Part shown: one piece after another, positions 33,849-43,497 of the stretch | How positions within the stretch are numbered: position 1 is the first letter of the stretch | Layout of the letters: each line of letters begins with the position of its first letter | Origin: Clostridiaceae bacterium | GTDB taxonomy: Bacteria > Bacillota > Clostridia > Lachnospirales > Lachnospiraceae | Assembly: GCA_009911305.1 (NCBI GenBank) | Contig: QXXC01000014.1 | Span: 25,611 to 89,610 of the forward strand | Direction: 5' to 3' | Length of the DNA stretch: 64,000 nucleotides | Position numbers and translations under genes: made by a program | Notes under the pieces: generated by a model | Seen by the model: only the letters and a program-made list of their open reading frames with translations | What the model was told of the DNA's origin: nothing | Database searches by the model: none

Positions 33849-34838
33849 ATGAGCAGGAGAGTCATTACAACAGAGATTACGGAAGAGGATAAGCGCATTG
33901 AGAGCAGTCTGCGCCCTCTGTATCTGGATGAATATATAGGGCAGGAGAAGATTTGCTCTGTGCTGAAGATCTTCATTGACGCCGCGAAGTCGAGGAATGA
34001 GGCGCTTGACCACGTGTTGTTTTACGGGCCTCCGGGCCTGGGGAAGACGACGCTGTGCGGCATCATTGCGAATGAGATGGGGGTCAAGATGAAGGTGACG
34101 TCAGGGCCTGCCATCGAAAAGCCGGGCGAGATTGCGGCGATCTTGAACGGGCTTCAGGAGGGGGACGTCCTGTTTGTGGATGAGATTCACCGCTTAAACC
34201 GCCAGGTGGAGGAGGTTCTCTACCCCGCGATGGAGGATTATGCGATTGATATCATGCTGGGCAAGGATTCCAGCGCCCGCTCGATCCGCCTGGAGCTTCC
34301 GCGGTTTACGCTCGTGGGGGCTACCACACGGGCCGGGCTTCTGACCGCGCCGCTTCGCGACCGCTTCGGGATCGTGCAGAAGATGGATTTTTATACGCCT
34401 GAGGAGCTGAAGACGATCGTGACGCGCTCCGCGGGGGTTCTCGGCGTGGAGATCGAGGGGCAGGGGGCCTACGAGATTGCAAGGCGCTCCAGGGGCACCC
34501 CGAGGCTGGCCAACCGGCTGTTAAAGCGCGTGCGCGATTTCGCACAGGTGAAATATGACGGGGTGATTACCGGCGAGGTGGCTGAGTTTGCCCTGGATAT
34601 CCTCGATGTGGATAAGCTGGGGCTGGATCAGAATGACAGGGCGATCCTGACGATGATCATTGAGAAGTTTTCCGGCGGGCCGGTGGGGCTTGACACCCTG
34701 GCGGCAGCCCTGGGAGAGGATTCCGGGACGCTGGAGGACGTCTATGAGCCGTACCTTCTGATGAACGGCTTTTTGAACCGCACCCCCAGGGGGCGGGTGG
34801 CCACAGAGGCGGCGTACCGCCATATGGGGCTTTCGTGA
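33849..34838 (+). CDS. ruvB: Holliday junction helicase RuvB
   Basis: 329 residues, full length. AAA+ motor with Walker [13 protein letters not shown], Walker [12 protein letters not shown], sensor 1 [11 protein letters not shown], arginine finger LRDRFG and the C-terminal winged helix ending [16 protein letters not shown]. It drives branch migration with RuvA. It is second in the operon that continues with cell-division genes. Confidence 0.97.
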   Translation: MSRRVITTEITEEDKRIESSLRPLYLDEYIGQEKICSVLKIFIDAAKSRNEALDHVLFYGPPGLGKTTLCGIIANEMGVKMKVTSGPAIEKPGEIAAILNGLQEGDVLFVDEIHRLNRQVEEVLYPAMEDYAIDIMLGKDSSARSIRLELPRFTLVGATTRAGLLTAPLRDRFGIVQKMDFYTPEELKTIVTRSAGVLGVEIEGQGAYEIARRSRGTPRLANRLLKRVRDFAQVKYDGVITGEVAEFALDILDVDKLGLDQNDRAILTMIIEKFSGGPVGLDTLAAALGEDSGTLEDVYEPYLLMNGFLNRTPRGRVATEAAYRHMGLS

Positions 34839-34903
34839 CAGTGAGGAACGGACGCGGGATAACGCGGACAGATTTACGGATGATAGAAAGAGAAGACGGC
34901 GAG

Positions 34904-35284
34904 ATGAATTCCAAAAATTATACGGATGTCCTGATCGGAGGAAAGATTTACACGCTGGGAGGATCGGAGGAGGAGAGCTATCTGCAGCAGGTGGCGAGTT
35001 ATCTGAATGAGAAATATTCGATCCTGCGCCGGCAGGAGGGGTTTTCCAGGCAGCCGGAGGATTACCAGAACGTGATGATATGCTTGAATCTGGCGGACGA
35101 TTATTTTAAGGAGAAGGAGAGGGCGGCTCTTTTAGAGGCCCAGAAGGAGGAGCTTGAGAAGGAGACGTACCGGCTCAAGCATGAGCTTGTAAGCACGCAG
35201 ATGAAGCTTGAGTCCGCCAGGGACGAGCTTGCGCAGGCCAGGGCCAAGGGAGAGACCGAGAAAAGCAGGGCAAAGAAGCAATGA
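34904..35284 (+). CDS. zapA: Cell division protein ZapA-like
   Basis: 126 residues. The N-terminal globular part (NYTDVLIGGKIYTLGGSEEESYLQQVA) fits ZapA, followed by a long charged coiled coil (about 65-120). It bundles FtsZ filaments at mid-cell. The ATG at 34904 is chosen because family members begin at MN-x-K; earlier ATGs at 34880 and 34835 lack better sites. The stop overlaps the U32 gene start by 4 bases. Confidence 0.8.
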   Translation: MNSKNYTDVLIGGKIYTLGGSEEESYLQQVASYLNEKYSILRRQEGFSRQPEDYQNVMICLNLADDYFKEKERAALLEAQKEELEKETYRLKHELVSTQMKLESARDELAQARAKGETEKSRAKKQ

Positions 35285-37503
35285 AAAAAAAGGTGGAAAT
35301 TCTGGCTCCGGCCGGCTCTTATGAGAGCATGAAGGCAGCCGTGGCGGCGGGGGCGGACGCGGTGTATATCGGCGGCAGCCGGTTCGGCGCGCGCGCCTAC
35401 GCGGATAATCCGGGAGAGGATCAGCTTCTGGATGCGATTGACTATGCGCATCTGCATGGCTGCCGTCTCTATCTGACGGTCAATACCCTGGTGAAGGACA
35501 GGGAGCTTCCAGAGCTGCCTGCGTATCTGGCGCCGTACTATGAGCGGGGGCTGGACGCGGCGATTGTCCAGGATATGGGTGTGTTTTCCGTGATCCGGCA
35601 GCATTTTCCGGATCTTCCGATCCATGCCAGCACGCAGATGACGGTGACGGGGCCTCTGGGAGCGGCGCTGATCCGCCGTATGGGCGCTTCGCGCATCGTG
35701 CCTGCCAGAGAGCTGTCCCTGGAAGAGATCCGGCGCATGTATGAGGAGACAGGGGCGGAGCTGGAGTGCTTTGTACACGGAGCGCTGTGCTACAGCTATT
35801 CCGGCCAGTGCCTGTTCAGCAGCCTGATCGGCGGGCGCAGCGGCAACCGGGGGCGCTGTGCGCAGACGTGCCGCCTGCCCTTTGAAGTGAAACGGGCGGG
35901 AAATACGTTAAATAAAAAGGACGGGCGTTATGTCCTGAGCCTTAAGGATCTGTGCACGCTTGATATTCTTCCGGATATTCTGGAGGCGGGCGTATATTCT
36001 TTAAAGATTGAGGGAAGAATGAAGAGTCCCAGGTATACGGCCGGCGTGGTGAGCATTTACCGCAAATATGTGGATCAGTATCTGGCCTCCGGGCGGGCCG
36101 GATACCGGGTAGAGGAAGAGGATCGGAGGATTCTTCTGGATCTGTTTGACCGCGGCGGACAGACCGAAGGGTATTACCGCCGGCCAAATGGCCGCGATAT
36201 GGTGGTTTTGAAGGAAAAGCCGGCGTTCCGGGAGGAAAACAGGGCGCTGTCTGACCATCTGGACGAGACGTTTGTGAAGGCAGAGATAAAGGAACCTGTT
36301 TCCGGCATCTGCGCGGTCCGCGTGGGAACCCCGCTTTCACTGACGCTTTCGTGCAGGGACCGGCTGTCAGGAGGGGCGGAGCGGACCGTCACCGTATATG
36401 GAGGCAGGGCGCAGGAGGCGAAAAGCCGGCCCGCCACACAGGAGAGCATCCGGCGCTCCGTTCAGAAGACGGGAAACACGCCGTTTGAATTTGCGGATCT
36501 TGCGGTGGAGCTTGAGGGAGACGCCTTTGTGCCGGTAAAAGAGTTAAACGAACTGCGCCGTACGGCCTTTGAGGCGCTTTTGCAGGCCCTTTTGTCGCCG
36601 CACCGGCGGGAAGCGGCGCGCGGGATGGAGATCGGGCCTCTGCGCGGGCGTAAGGCGCGCGCGCAGGTGAAAGAGGACGGGATGTACCGCCTGAATGTCC
36701 TCCTGGAGCGGGCGGATCTTCTGGGCGCGGTTCTGTCCTGCCCGGATGTGGATACCGTGTATTTGGACAGCGCGGAATTTGACGCAGCGGACTGGGCGGA
36801 TGCCGCAGGGCGCTGCCACGCGGCGGGGAAGACCTGTTTTCTGGCGCTGCCGTTTATATTCCGGAACCGCGCGCGGGCGTATTTTGAAGAAAACCGCCCC
36901 CGCTTCCTCGCAGCCGGCTTTGACGGGGCTCTTGTGCGCTCCTGGGAGGAGATCGAGCTCCTGAGGAAATGGGATTTCCGGCTTCCGGCAGTGTTTGACT
37001 ATCCGCTTTATACCATGAACCGCCGCGCGGAGGACTTTATCAGGGACATGGCGCCGGAGTGTTCGGGGAGCCGGTTTACGCTTCCGGCGGAGCTTAACAA
37101 AAGGGAGCTTTCGGAGCGCGGATGCGCCGGGGCGGAGCTTCTGGTTTACGGGGCGCTTCCGGTGATGGTCACGGCCCAGTGCATGAAAAAGACGGCGGAG
37201 CGCTGCAGCGGGAAGCCGGAGCTTCTGCGCCTGCGCGACCGGATGGGCAAGGAATTCCCGGTTAAAAACCATTGCCGGTTCTGCTATAATGTGATCTATA
37301 ACTCCAGCCCGCTTTCTCTGCTGCAGGAGAAGGAAGCGATCGATCGCCTTGGACCGCGATCGCTGAGGCTTATGTTCACAACAGAGGACAGGGAAGAGGC
37401 AAAGGCCGTGCTCCGCGCATTTGCCGGGCGCTTTCTCCGGGGAGAGGAAGCCGTGCTTTCCGGGGATTTTACGAGAGGTCATTTTAAACGTGGAGTAGAG
37501 TAG
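35281..37503 (+). CDS. U32 family peptidase with DUF3656-type C-terminus
   Basis: 740 residues. The N-terminal U32 domain has EILAPAGSYESMKAAVAAGADAVYIGG and the family signature ECFVHGALCYSYSGQCLFSS (about 160-180), with cysteine ligands; further cysteines follow in RGRCAQTCRLPF. The long C-terminal extension is of the DUF3656 kind and ends in CRFCYNVIYNSSPLSLL. Relatives of this domain layout (RlhA/YrrO group) modify 23S rRNA or take part in related hydroxylations; a true peptidase role is doubtful. It overlaps zapA and precedes the ftsW-type gene by 8 bases. Confidence 0.85.
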   Translation: MKKKVEILAPAGSYESMKAAVAAGADAVYIGGSRFGARAYADNPGEDQLLDAIDYAHLHGCRLYLTVNTLVKDRELPELPAYLAPYYERGLDAAIVQDMGVFSVIRQHFPDLPIHASTQMTVTGPLGAALIRRMGASRIVPARELSLEEIRRMYEETGAELECFVHGALCYSYSGQCLFSSLIGGRSGNRGRCAQTCRLPFEVKRAGNTLNKKDGRYVLSLKDLCTLDILPDILEAGVYSLKIEGRMKSPRYTAGVVSIYRKYVDQYLASGRAGYRVEEEDRRILLDLFDRGGQTEGYYRRPNGRDMVVLKEKPAFREENRALSDHLDETFVKAEIKEPVSGICAVRVGTPLSLTLSCRDRLSGGAERTVTVYGGRAQEAKSRPATQESIRRSVQKTGNTPFEFADLAVELEGDAFVPVKELNELRRTAFEALLQALLSPHRREAARGMEIGPLRGRKARAQVKEDGMYRLNVLLERADLLGAVLSCPDVDTVYLDSAEFDAADWADAAGRCHAAGKTCFLALPFIFRNRARAYFEENRPRFLAAGFDGALVRSWEEIELLRKWDFRLPAVFDYPLYTMNRRAEDFIRDMAPECSGSRFTLPAELNKRELSERGCAGAELLVYGALPVMVTAQCMKKTAERCSGKPELLRLRDRMGKEFPVKNHCRFCYNVIYNSSPLSLLQEKEAIDRLGPRSLRLMFTTEDREEAKAVLRAFAGRFLRGEEAVLSGDFTRGHFKRGVE

Positions 37504-37511
37504 GTGAGAAT

Positions 37512-38837
37512 TTGGTTAATCTTGTGACGGCATTATCAAAGTATCTGATGATCCTCCTCATGGCAATCTATACGTATTACAATTTCCGGTATCTGGCCAT
37601 GCAGGAGGAGGATTCCAGAAAAACCGTGCTGAGGCTGCAGACTGCGGCTTTATTTCTGCTGCACATTCTTGCCTTTTTAATTTTGTATCTGCACACGCAG
37701 GAGGAGCGGATCCTCATGTTTTACGGGGCCCAGGTTCTCTTTTTTGCGCTGTATCCGGCTTTTTACAAGCTGTTTTACCATAACTGTTCCAGGCTTCTTC
37801 TGAATAATGCCTGTCTGCTTCTGTGCGTCAGCCTGATTGTTTTAACCAGGATTTCTTTTGAACGGGCGCTGCGTCAGTTCGTGTTTGTGCTGCTGGGCGC
37901 TGCGCTTACCCTGATCATTCCCTTTATCGTCGAACGGGTCTGGCAGCTTGCGGATATCCCGTGGTTTTACGGGTGTCTGGGGCTGAGCCTTCTTCTGGTG
38001 GTCTGCCTGTTTGGGGACAAGAGCTACGGGGCTCAGCTCTCGCTGAAAATCGGGACGCTGTCCTTTCAGCCCTCGGAATTTGTGAAAATCAGCTATGTGT
38101 TCTTTGCGGCCGCGATGTTTTACCGCTCGGTGTCGTTTCGTCATGTCGCAGCCGCGACGGCGGCCGCGGCCGCGCATGTGCTGATTCTGACGCTCTCAAA
38201 GGATCTGGGGAGCGGGCTGCTGTTTTTCGCGACGTATCTGCTGATGCTGTTTGTGGCGACCTCCAACTGGTTTTATCTGGGGGCCGGGGCGGGCAGCGGG
38301 GCCGCGGCCGCCGCGGCCGCCTACCGGCTTTTCTCCCATGTGCGCGCGCGCGTTGCGGCGTGGCAGAATCCATGGGCGGATATCTCGGGAAAGGGCTACC
38401 AGGTCGCCCAGTCTCTGTTCGCGATCGGCACGGGCGGATGGTTTGGGATGGGGCTGTGCCAGGGCATGCCAAAGGGAATCCCGGTGGTGGAAAAGGATTT
38501 TATTTTTGCTGCGATCTCAGAAGAGCTGGGCGGCGTCTTCGCGCTCTGCATCCTCCTGCTCTGCCTGGGGTGCTTCCTCCAGTTTATGATGCTGGCGGCG
38601 AGGATGCAGGCCTTGTTTTACAAGCTGCTCGCCTTTGGCCTGGGGATCATCTATGTGATACAGGTATTCCTGACGATCGGCGGCGTGGTCAAATTTATCC
38701 CGTCCACGGGCATTACGCTCCCCTTTGTGAGCTATGGCGGGAGCTCGCTGTTTGCCACCTTTATTTTGTTTGGCGTGATTCAGGGGCTGTATGTGCTCAA
38801 GGGCAATGAGGAGGAGGCCGGATATGAAGAGGGATGA
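37512..38837 (+). CDS. FtsW/RodA/SpoVE family lipid II polymerase
   Basis: 441 residues with about ten membrane helices. The family segments QPSEFVKISYVFFAAA, LSKDLGSGLLFF, KGYQVAQSLFAIGTGGWFGMG and the final VKFIPSTGITLPFVSYGGSS are clear; the Asp in KDLG and the Gln/Pro-rich loop are those needed for glycan polymerisation. A TTG start at 37512 follows a moderate site (taggtgag). It is coupled to the following penicillin-binding protein gene by a 14-base overlap, forming a polymerase-transpeptidase pair for septal, side-wall or spore synthesis; FtsW, RodA and SpoVE cannot be told apart here. Confidence 0.9.
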   Translation: MVNLVTALSKYLMILLMAIYTYYNFRYLAMQEEDSRKTVLRLQTAALFLLHILAFLILYLHTQEERILMFYGAQVLFFALYPAFYKLFYHNCSRLLLNNACLLLCVSLIVLTRISFERALRQFVFVLLGAALTLIIPFIVERVWQLADIPWFYGCLGLSLLLVVCLFGDKSYGAQLSLKIGTLSFQPSEFVKISYVFFAAAMFYRSVSFRHVAAATAAAAAHVLILTLSKDLGSGLLFFATYLLMLFVATSNWFYLGAGAGSGAAAAAAAYRLFSHVRARVAAWQNPWADISGKGYQVAQSLFAIGTGGWFGMGLCQGMPKGIPVVEKDFIFAAISEELGGVFALCILLLCLGCFLQFMMLAARMQALFYKLLAFGLGIIYVIQVFLTIGGVVKFIPSTGITLPFVSYGGSSLFATFILFGVIQGLYVLKGNEEEAGYEEG

Positions 38838-40350
38838 TACGGCGGCGGGCAAAAAAGGGCGGCTCGCCGGTTTTGCCGGCTTTAGGAGAAAACGGCCCCA
38901 AAAGGAGATAAGGAGCAGGGCGGATCAGGCGATCATGGGGATCGCGTATGTGGTTTCAGGGGTTTTTCTGGCCATGGCCGTTTATTTTGGCTGGTTTATC
39001 CAGTTTGATAGTGAGGATGTGATCGGAAGCCCGTATAATGCCCGCCTGGACCGCTTTTCGGACCGCATCGTGAGAGGACGCATCCTGAGTAACGACGGGC
39101 AGACGCTGGCGGAGACGCTCGTGGATGCAGACGGGACGGAGACGCGGCGCTGCCCGTTTGACTCCCTGTTTGTGCATGCCGTGGGCTACTGCGGCTTAAA
39201 CGGACGGACCGGGCTGGAGGCGCAGGCGAATTATTACCTTCTTACCTCGCATGTCAATCTGCTGGAAAAGGTGTTTTGTGAGCTGAAGGGGGAGAAATGC
39301 CCGGGCGATCAGGTGGTCACAACCCTGGACGCGGATCTGCAGCGGGCGGCGGCCGGGGCTCTGGGAAACCGGGCGGGGGCTGTGATCGCCATGGAGCCGG
39401 ATACGGGAAAGATTCTGGCAATGGTTTCCCAGCCGGGATTTGACGCCAATCAGGTGGATGAGATATGGGAAGCGCTCATATCCCCGGACAATACGGCGGC
39501 CCAGCTTGTAAACCGCGCCACGCAGGGGCGCTACCCGCCGGGCTCGACCTTCAAGATTCTCACCGCTCTGGAATTTATGAGAGAGAATCCGGACACATGG
39601 CAGGACTTTACCTTTCACTGCACAGGCGTTTTTCAGAGCGGGGACTACACGATCCGATGCTTCCACAGTGAGGCGCACGGGGATCAGAACCTGATTCAGG
39701 CGTTTGCCGGCTCGTGCAACGGCGCATTTGCGCAGATCGGCCTTTCGCTGGATGCAGGCCGCTTTAAGGGACTGGCAGAGAGCGTCCTGTTTAATTCGCC
39801 GCTCCCGTATCCCATGCCGTATAATGAGAGCTCCTTTGTGATGGATGAGGATGCGGATGAGTGGGAGCGCCTGCAGACCGCGATTGGGCAGGGGAGGACG
39901 CAGATGACGCCGCTTCACAATCTGCTGCTGATCGCCGCGATCGCCAACGGGGGGACGCTCATGAGGCCGTATATGATGGATCATGTGGAAAATGTGGGGG
40001 GCCAGACCATCCGCAAGTTCCTTCCTTCCGCATATGGAAGCCTGATGTCCGCCTCGGATGCGGCGTTTCTCTCTGAGCTTTTAAAGCAGACGGTGGAGAT
40101 CGGGACGGGTTCGGCCCTTAAGACGGATCGCTATACGGCGGCCGGCAAGACCGGATCCGCGGAATTTGAGACGGGAAAGGAAACGCACTCCTGGTTTGTG
40201 GGATATGCCCCGGCAGAGAACCCGGCGATCGCCATCAGCGTGATCGCAGAGGAGGCCGGCTCCGGAGGGCAGGTGGCAGCCCCTGTCGCAAGGGCCGTAT
40301 TTGACGCTTACTTTGCAAAGCAGGGGGCCGGATCCGGCAAAAGCGAATAG
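38824..40350 (+). CDS. Class B penicillin-binding protein (transpeptidase)
   Basis: 508 residues. Cytoplasmic basic N-terminus, one membrane helix (about 42-64), a short non-catalytic domain, and a transpeptidase domain with all three motifs: YPPGSTFK (active Ser about 240), SCN (about 297) and KTG (about 442). The enzyme crosslinks peptidoglycan in partnership with the adjacent FtsW-type polymerase. It is last in the ruvA-zapA-ftsW run and is followed by a terminator. Confidence 0.9.
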   Translation: MKRDDTAAGKKGRLAGFAGFRRKRPQKEIRSRADQAIMGIAYVVSGVFLAMAVYFGWFIQFDSEDVIGSPYNARLDRFSDRIVRGRILSNDGQTLAETLVDADGTETRRCPFDSLFVHAVGYCGLNGRTGLEAQANYYLLTSHVNLLEKVFCELKGEKCPGDQVVTTLDADLQRAAAGALGNRAGAVIAMEPDTGKILAMVSQPGFDANQVDEIWEALISPDNTAAQLVNRATQGRYPPGSTFKILTALEFMRENPDTWQDFTFHCTGVFQSGDYTIRCFHSEAHGDQNLIQAFAGSCNGAFAQIGLSLDAGRFKGLAESVLFNSPLPYPMPYNESSFVMDEDADEWERLQTAIGQGRTQMTPLHNLLLIAAIANGGTLMRPYMMDHVENVGGQTIRKFLPSAYGSLMSASDAAFLSELLKQTVEIGTGSALKTDRYTAAGKTGSAEFETGKETHSWFVGYAPAENPAIAISVIAEEAGSGGQVAAPVARAVFDAYFAKQGAGSGKSE

Positions 40351-40375
40351 GGAACGCTTCCTTATGCGCATAAAA

Positions 40376-40409
40376 AGGCGGCGCGGCACGGTTTGCCGCT
40401 GCGCCGCCT
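40376..40409. terminator. Bidirectional terminator between the PBP and NUDIX genes
   Basis: aggcggcgc-ggca (40376-40388) pairs with tgcc and gcgccgcct (40394-40409), preceded by five As and followed by ctttat, so it works in both directions. Confidence 0.8.
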
Positions 40410-40476
40410 CTTTATGGGGCTGTATAAAAACGCTTTTCAGCCCGAAAGCGAACGGGCAGAGCACGCTCTGACAGAT

Positions 40477-40929
40477 TCAGAAATATTTTTTATTTCCCCA
40501 GAGATTACTTTTCTTTAAATCAAGATATTCATTATAGGCCTTTTCAAGAATCTGCTTTTCATTCGAGAATTTCAACAGATGGTACGCCTCATAAAATTTG
40601 TAATATCCGGAGTCAAGGAAATATTCCTCACGCTGTGGTTTACTGTAATAGCTGTCCGCCATCATCAGATACCAGTGAACATCCTTTTCCACCATATCCT
40701 GGGCAGTATTAAAGGAATACTGGCTTTTGCCGATGTATTTGATGATGGAAGCTGCGACGCCGGTCTCCTCCCTGACCTCGCGCAGCGCCGTTTCCTTATA
40801 GTCTTCTCCTGCTTCTACAGTTCCCTTGGGTAAAACCCAGCCCTCATATTTGTTCTTATAATTCTTGTAGAGAACCAGAATCTTACCGCGAAAAATAACC
40901 ACACCGCCGCAGCTCGTTGCTTCAATCAT
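40477..40929 (-). CDS. NUDIX hydrolase
   Basis: 150 residues. The Nudix box starts with WVLPKGTVEAGEDYKETALR and continues EVREETG (G-x5-E-x7-REUxEExGU, with one Ile/Val change), and the preceding SCGGVVIFRGKILVLY is typical. It hydrolyses a nucleoside diphosphate linked to some other moiety; the substrate cannot be told. It is transcribed alone, convergent to the cell-wall genes; aggaggaattgca precedes the start on this strand. Confidence 0.9.
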   Translation of the reverse strand: MIEATSCGGVVIFRGKILVLYKNYKNKYEGWVLPKGTVEAGEDYKETALREVREETGVAASIIKYIGKSQYSFNTAQDMVEKDVHWYLMMADSYYSKPQREEYFLDSGYYKFYEAYHLLKFSNEKQILEKAYNEYLDLKKSNLWGNKKYF

Positions 40930-41189
40930 TGCAATTCCTCCTGGTGTGTGTTCCTGTTAGAACAAGTATAACGCTTTTTGGGGTATTATGCAAGGTGGTG
41001 GCAACGGATTGTTTTTGTGAGTACCGCGCAGCAGAAGCATTGCGGGCTGCGTTAAAATCCAGATATTACAATTTAACATATATTTTTAATGAAAATGACA
41101 TATATTAGTAAAAAATAGAAATAATAAAGAGTATGAATCGTAACAGCAAAGCAGTGAAACGCTGTTGCAAGGAAGAGAAAAGGAGTCAT

Positions 41190-41825
41190 ATGTTAAAAAT
41201 TATGTTAAAGAAAGTTATAGGTATTATGTGTGCGGTTCCTCTGCTGGCTGTGCTGAGCCTTGCGCCTGTGAGGATTCTGGCTGAGGAGGCAGAGTCCGGG
41301 ATTTCGGCCGGAGAATGGGGGGACGGGAGCGCTGACCAAGAGGATGCGCTGAGCGGGCCGGCCGGGGAGGCGTCTGTTCCGGGGCGCGCGGCTGAGGACA
41401 GCGTTTCCGGGGAAGAGAGATCGGAGGGTATGGCGGATGGCTCTGCGGCCGGGAGCGCCGGAGAGGGGGAGGCGGGGACGCTGTCGTATACAGAGGATGA
41501 TTTGTATGTGATGGCGCATGTCCTGGCCGGGGAGTGCCAGAGCTATCCGGATGAGGAGCAGCTCTATGTGGGCTCTGTGGTTTTGAACCGGAAGAACCAC
41601 CCGTCATTTCCGGATACGGTGAGAGGGGTGGTGTTTCAGAAAGGCCAGTATACGTGTACGCGGGACGGAAATTATTACAGGGAGCCGACGGGGAGAAACT
41701 GGGAGAATGCGAGGAGGCTGCTGGAATCCGGGAGCGTGCTGCCGGGCCATGTGATCTGGCAGTCCGGGAGGAGACAGGGGCGCGGGGTGTATATTAAGAC
41801 CAGATGGCATTATTATTGTTACTGA
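41190..41825 (+). CDS. SleB/CwlJ-type cell wall hydrolase
   Basis: 211 residues. Signal peptide (about 1-27, MLKKVIGIMCAVPLLAVLSLAPVRILAEE) then a Gly/Glu/Ser-rich spacer to about 110, then the hydrolase_2 domain from DDLYVMAHVLAGECQSYP, with the catalytic Glu in GECQ, to GVYIKTRWHYY. Such enzymes are lytic transglycosylase-type cortex hydrolases or vegetative wall hydrolases. The start at 41190 has aaaggagtcat ahead; the upstream ATG at 41133 has none. The spacer is unusually low-complexity. Confidence 0.8.
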   Translation: MLKIMLKKVIGIMCAVPLLAVLSLAPVRILAEEAESGISAGEWGDGSADQEDALSGPAGEASVPGRAAEDSVSGEERSEGMADGSAAGSAGEGEAGTLSYTEDDLYVMAHVLAGECQSYPDEEQLYVGSVVLNRKNHPSFPDTVRGVVFQKGQYTCTRDGNYYREPTGRNWENARRLLESGSVLPGHVIWQSGRRQGRGVYIKTRWHYYCY

Positions 41826-41857
41826 TTTTCTTATTTTTTTGCTGAAATGTGTTATAC

Positions 41858-41882
41858 TAGAGTGTGTCTGAAACATGCTCTA
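41858..41882. repeat. Minimal end-to-end remnant of the 160-base element
   Basis: tagagtgtgtctgaaacatgctcta: TA flanks, a left end gagtgtgtctgaaa as in copy A and a right end acatgctc joined directly. It looks like an element with its interior deleted. It sits 33 bases after the hydrolase stop. Confidence 0.55.
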
Positions 41883-41923
41883 ATTGCGACACGCATGGAT
41901 TTACGTCAAAGGAGATGAACGGG

Positions 41924-43405
41924 ATGAGCAGAGCATTTGAGAGATTCGCGGCTGTGATGGATAAGGGGATGGCCCTTCAGGCGGCTATGGCCCTGTTTGA
42001 ATGGGATAATGAGACGCTGGCGCCGGAGGAGGCGAATGAGTATACGGCCAGGGCGATCGCCTCTCTGTCGGAGCAGTACCGGGAGATGATGATTTCAGAG
42101 GAAATGAAAGGGGCTGTCGCGGCGTGCCGCTCGGAGGGCGGACGTTCGGAGACGGAAGAGGCCATGCTGAGAGAGGCCGGGGAGGAGATGGAACGGCTGT
42201 CCTGTATCCCGGCCGGGGAGTACAGGGAGTTTGCGAAGCTCCGGGCGATCGCGACCGGGGTTTGGGCAAAGGCAAAGAAGGAACAGGATTTCCGGAAATT
42301 TGCCCCGATGCTGGAAACGATTGTGGAGTATCAGAAACGGTTCGCCTCTTACCAGGCCAGAGAGGGGCAGAGGCTTTATGATGTGATGCTTGACTCGTAT
42401 GAGAAGGATTTTTCCATGGAAGCGCTGGATGCATTCTTTGGGGAGCTGAAAGAGGCGCTGGTTCCTCTGCTGCGGCGTGCGCAGAAAGCGTGCGCGGATG
42501 TGGACAGCCGTTTTCTGTCTGCCGATTATCCGCTCAAAGCGCAGGAGGAGGCCGCGCGCTTTCTGGCAGAGTATGTGGGCTTTGATTTTCACAGGGGCGT
42601 GCTGGCGGTGAGCGCCCATCCCTTTACGACGAACCTTCACAATCACGATGTGCGGATCACCACGCACTATGGAAAACGGATCGATTCGTCGCTCTTTTCC
42701 GTGATCCATGAGACGGGACATGCCCTGTATGAGCTAGGGATCCGGGAGGATCTGACGCAGACCTTCCTGGGGCAGGGAGCTTCTATGGGCATGCACGAAT
42801 GCCAGTCGCGTTTCTTTGAAAATATAATCGGAAGAAGCCGGGCCTTCTGGGAGCCGATCTATGGGCGGGTGGCAGAGATATTCGGGGAGCCGCTCAAAAG
42901 CGTGCCTCTGGACCGCTTTCTGGCGGCCGTAAACAGGACAGCGCCCGGCCTGATACGGACAGAGGCGGATGAGCTGTCGTATTCGCTGCATGTGCTGATC
43001 CGGTATGAGATTGAAAAAATGCTCATAGAGGAGAATGTCCCGGTGGCGGATCTTCCGGAGATCTGGAATCAGAAGTATGAGGAATATCTGGGCGTGCGTC
43101 CCCAGAACGACGCGGAGGGGATCTTGCAGGACATCCACTGGTCGCAGGGATCGTTTGGCTATTTTCCGTCCTATGCGCTGGGAAGCGCCTTTGGAGCGCA
43201 GATTTATTTCCATATGAAAAAGGAGATGGATCTGGACAGGCTCCTGAGGGAGGGAAGGCTGGATGTGATCCGGGCGTATGTAAGGGAGCATATCCATCAG
43301 TACGGGAAGCTGAAAACGAGCCGTGAGCTTTTAAAGGAAACCACCGGAGAGGATTTTTCGGCAAAATACTATATACAATATCTGACGGATAAATATGGGA
43401 GATAA
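41924..43405 (+). CDS. M32 family metallocarboxypeptidase
   Basis: 493 residues, standard for thermostable carboxypeptidase 1 (TaqCP-like). Zinc motif HETGH at 262-266, with the family motifs HPF (232-234) and DVRITTHY (242-249) just before it and GMHECQSRFFENIIG after. It trims C-terminal residues from peptides in the cytoplasm. The start at 41924 lies 9 bases after aaaggag; the ATG at 41864 lies in the repeat remnant and lacks a site. Confidence 0.93.
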   Translation: MSRAFERFAAVMDKGMALQAAMALFEWDNETLAPEEANEYTARAIASLSEQYREMMISEEMKGAVAACRSEGGRSETEEAMLREAGEEMERLSCIPAGEYREFAKLRAIATGVWAKAKKEQDFRKFAPMLETIVEYQKRFASYQAREGQRLYDVMLDSYEKDFSMEALDAFFGELKEALVPLLRRAQKACADVDSRFLSADYPLKAQEEAARFLAEYVGFDFHRGVLAVSAHPFTTNLHNHDVRITTHYGKRIDSSLFSVIHETGHALYELGIREDLTQTFLGQGASMGMHECQSRFFENIIGRSRAFWEPIYGRVAEIFGEPLKSVPLDRFLAAVNRTAPGLIRTEADELSYSLHVLIRYEIEKMLIEENVPVADLPEIWNQKYEEYLGVRPQNDAEGILQDIHWSQGSFGYFPSYALGSAFGAQIYFHMKKEMDLDRLLREGRLDVIRAYVREHIHQYGKLKTSRELLKETTGEDFSAKYYIQYLTDKYGR

Positions 43406-43497
43406 GGCTGTAGGGATAACCGTCGGATGATCGGAACAGCGGCTGCGCCGAATCCGCGCAGCCTGCGATGCGCCCGGAGAAAGGGGGAACCTTCCAA

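Noticed and set aside
35281..37503. U32 protein considered as collagenase-type virulence peptidase
   Set aside because: The DUF3656-type C-terminus and house-keeping context fit the RNA-modification-related group better.
37961..38809. 282-residue frame inside the ftsW-type gene
   Set aside because: Alternate frame of a strongly conserved membrane protein; no motif and no start signal.
40454..40466. gcacgctctgaca resembling the right end of the 160-base element
   Set aside because: Only about ten bases match and there is no partner end nearby; chance is likely.
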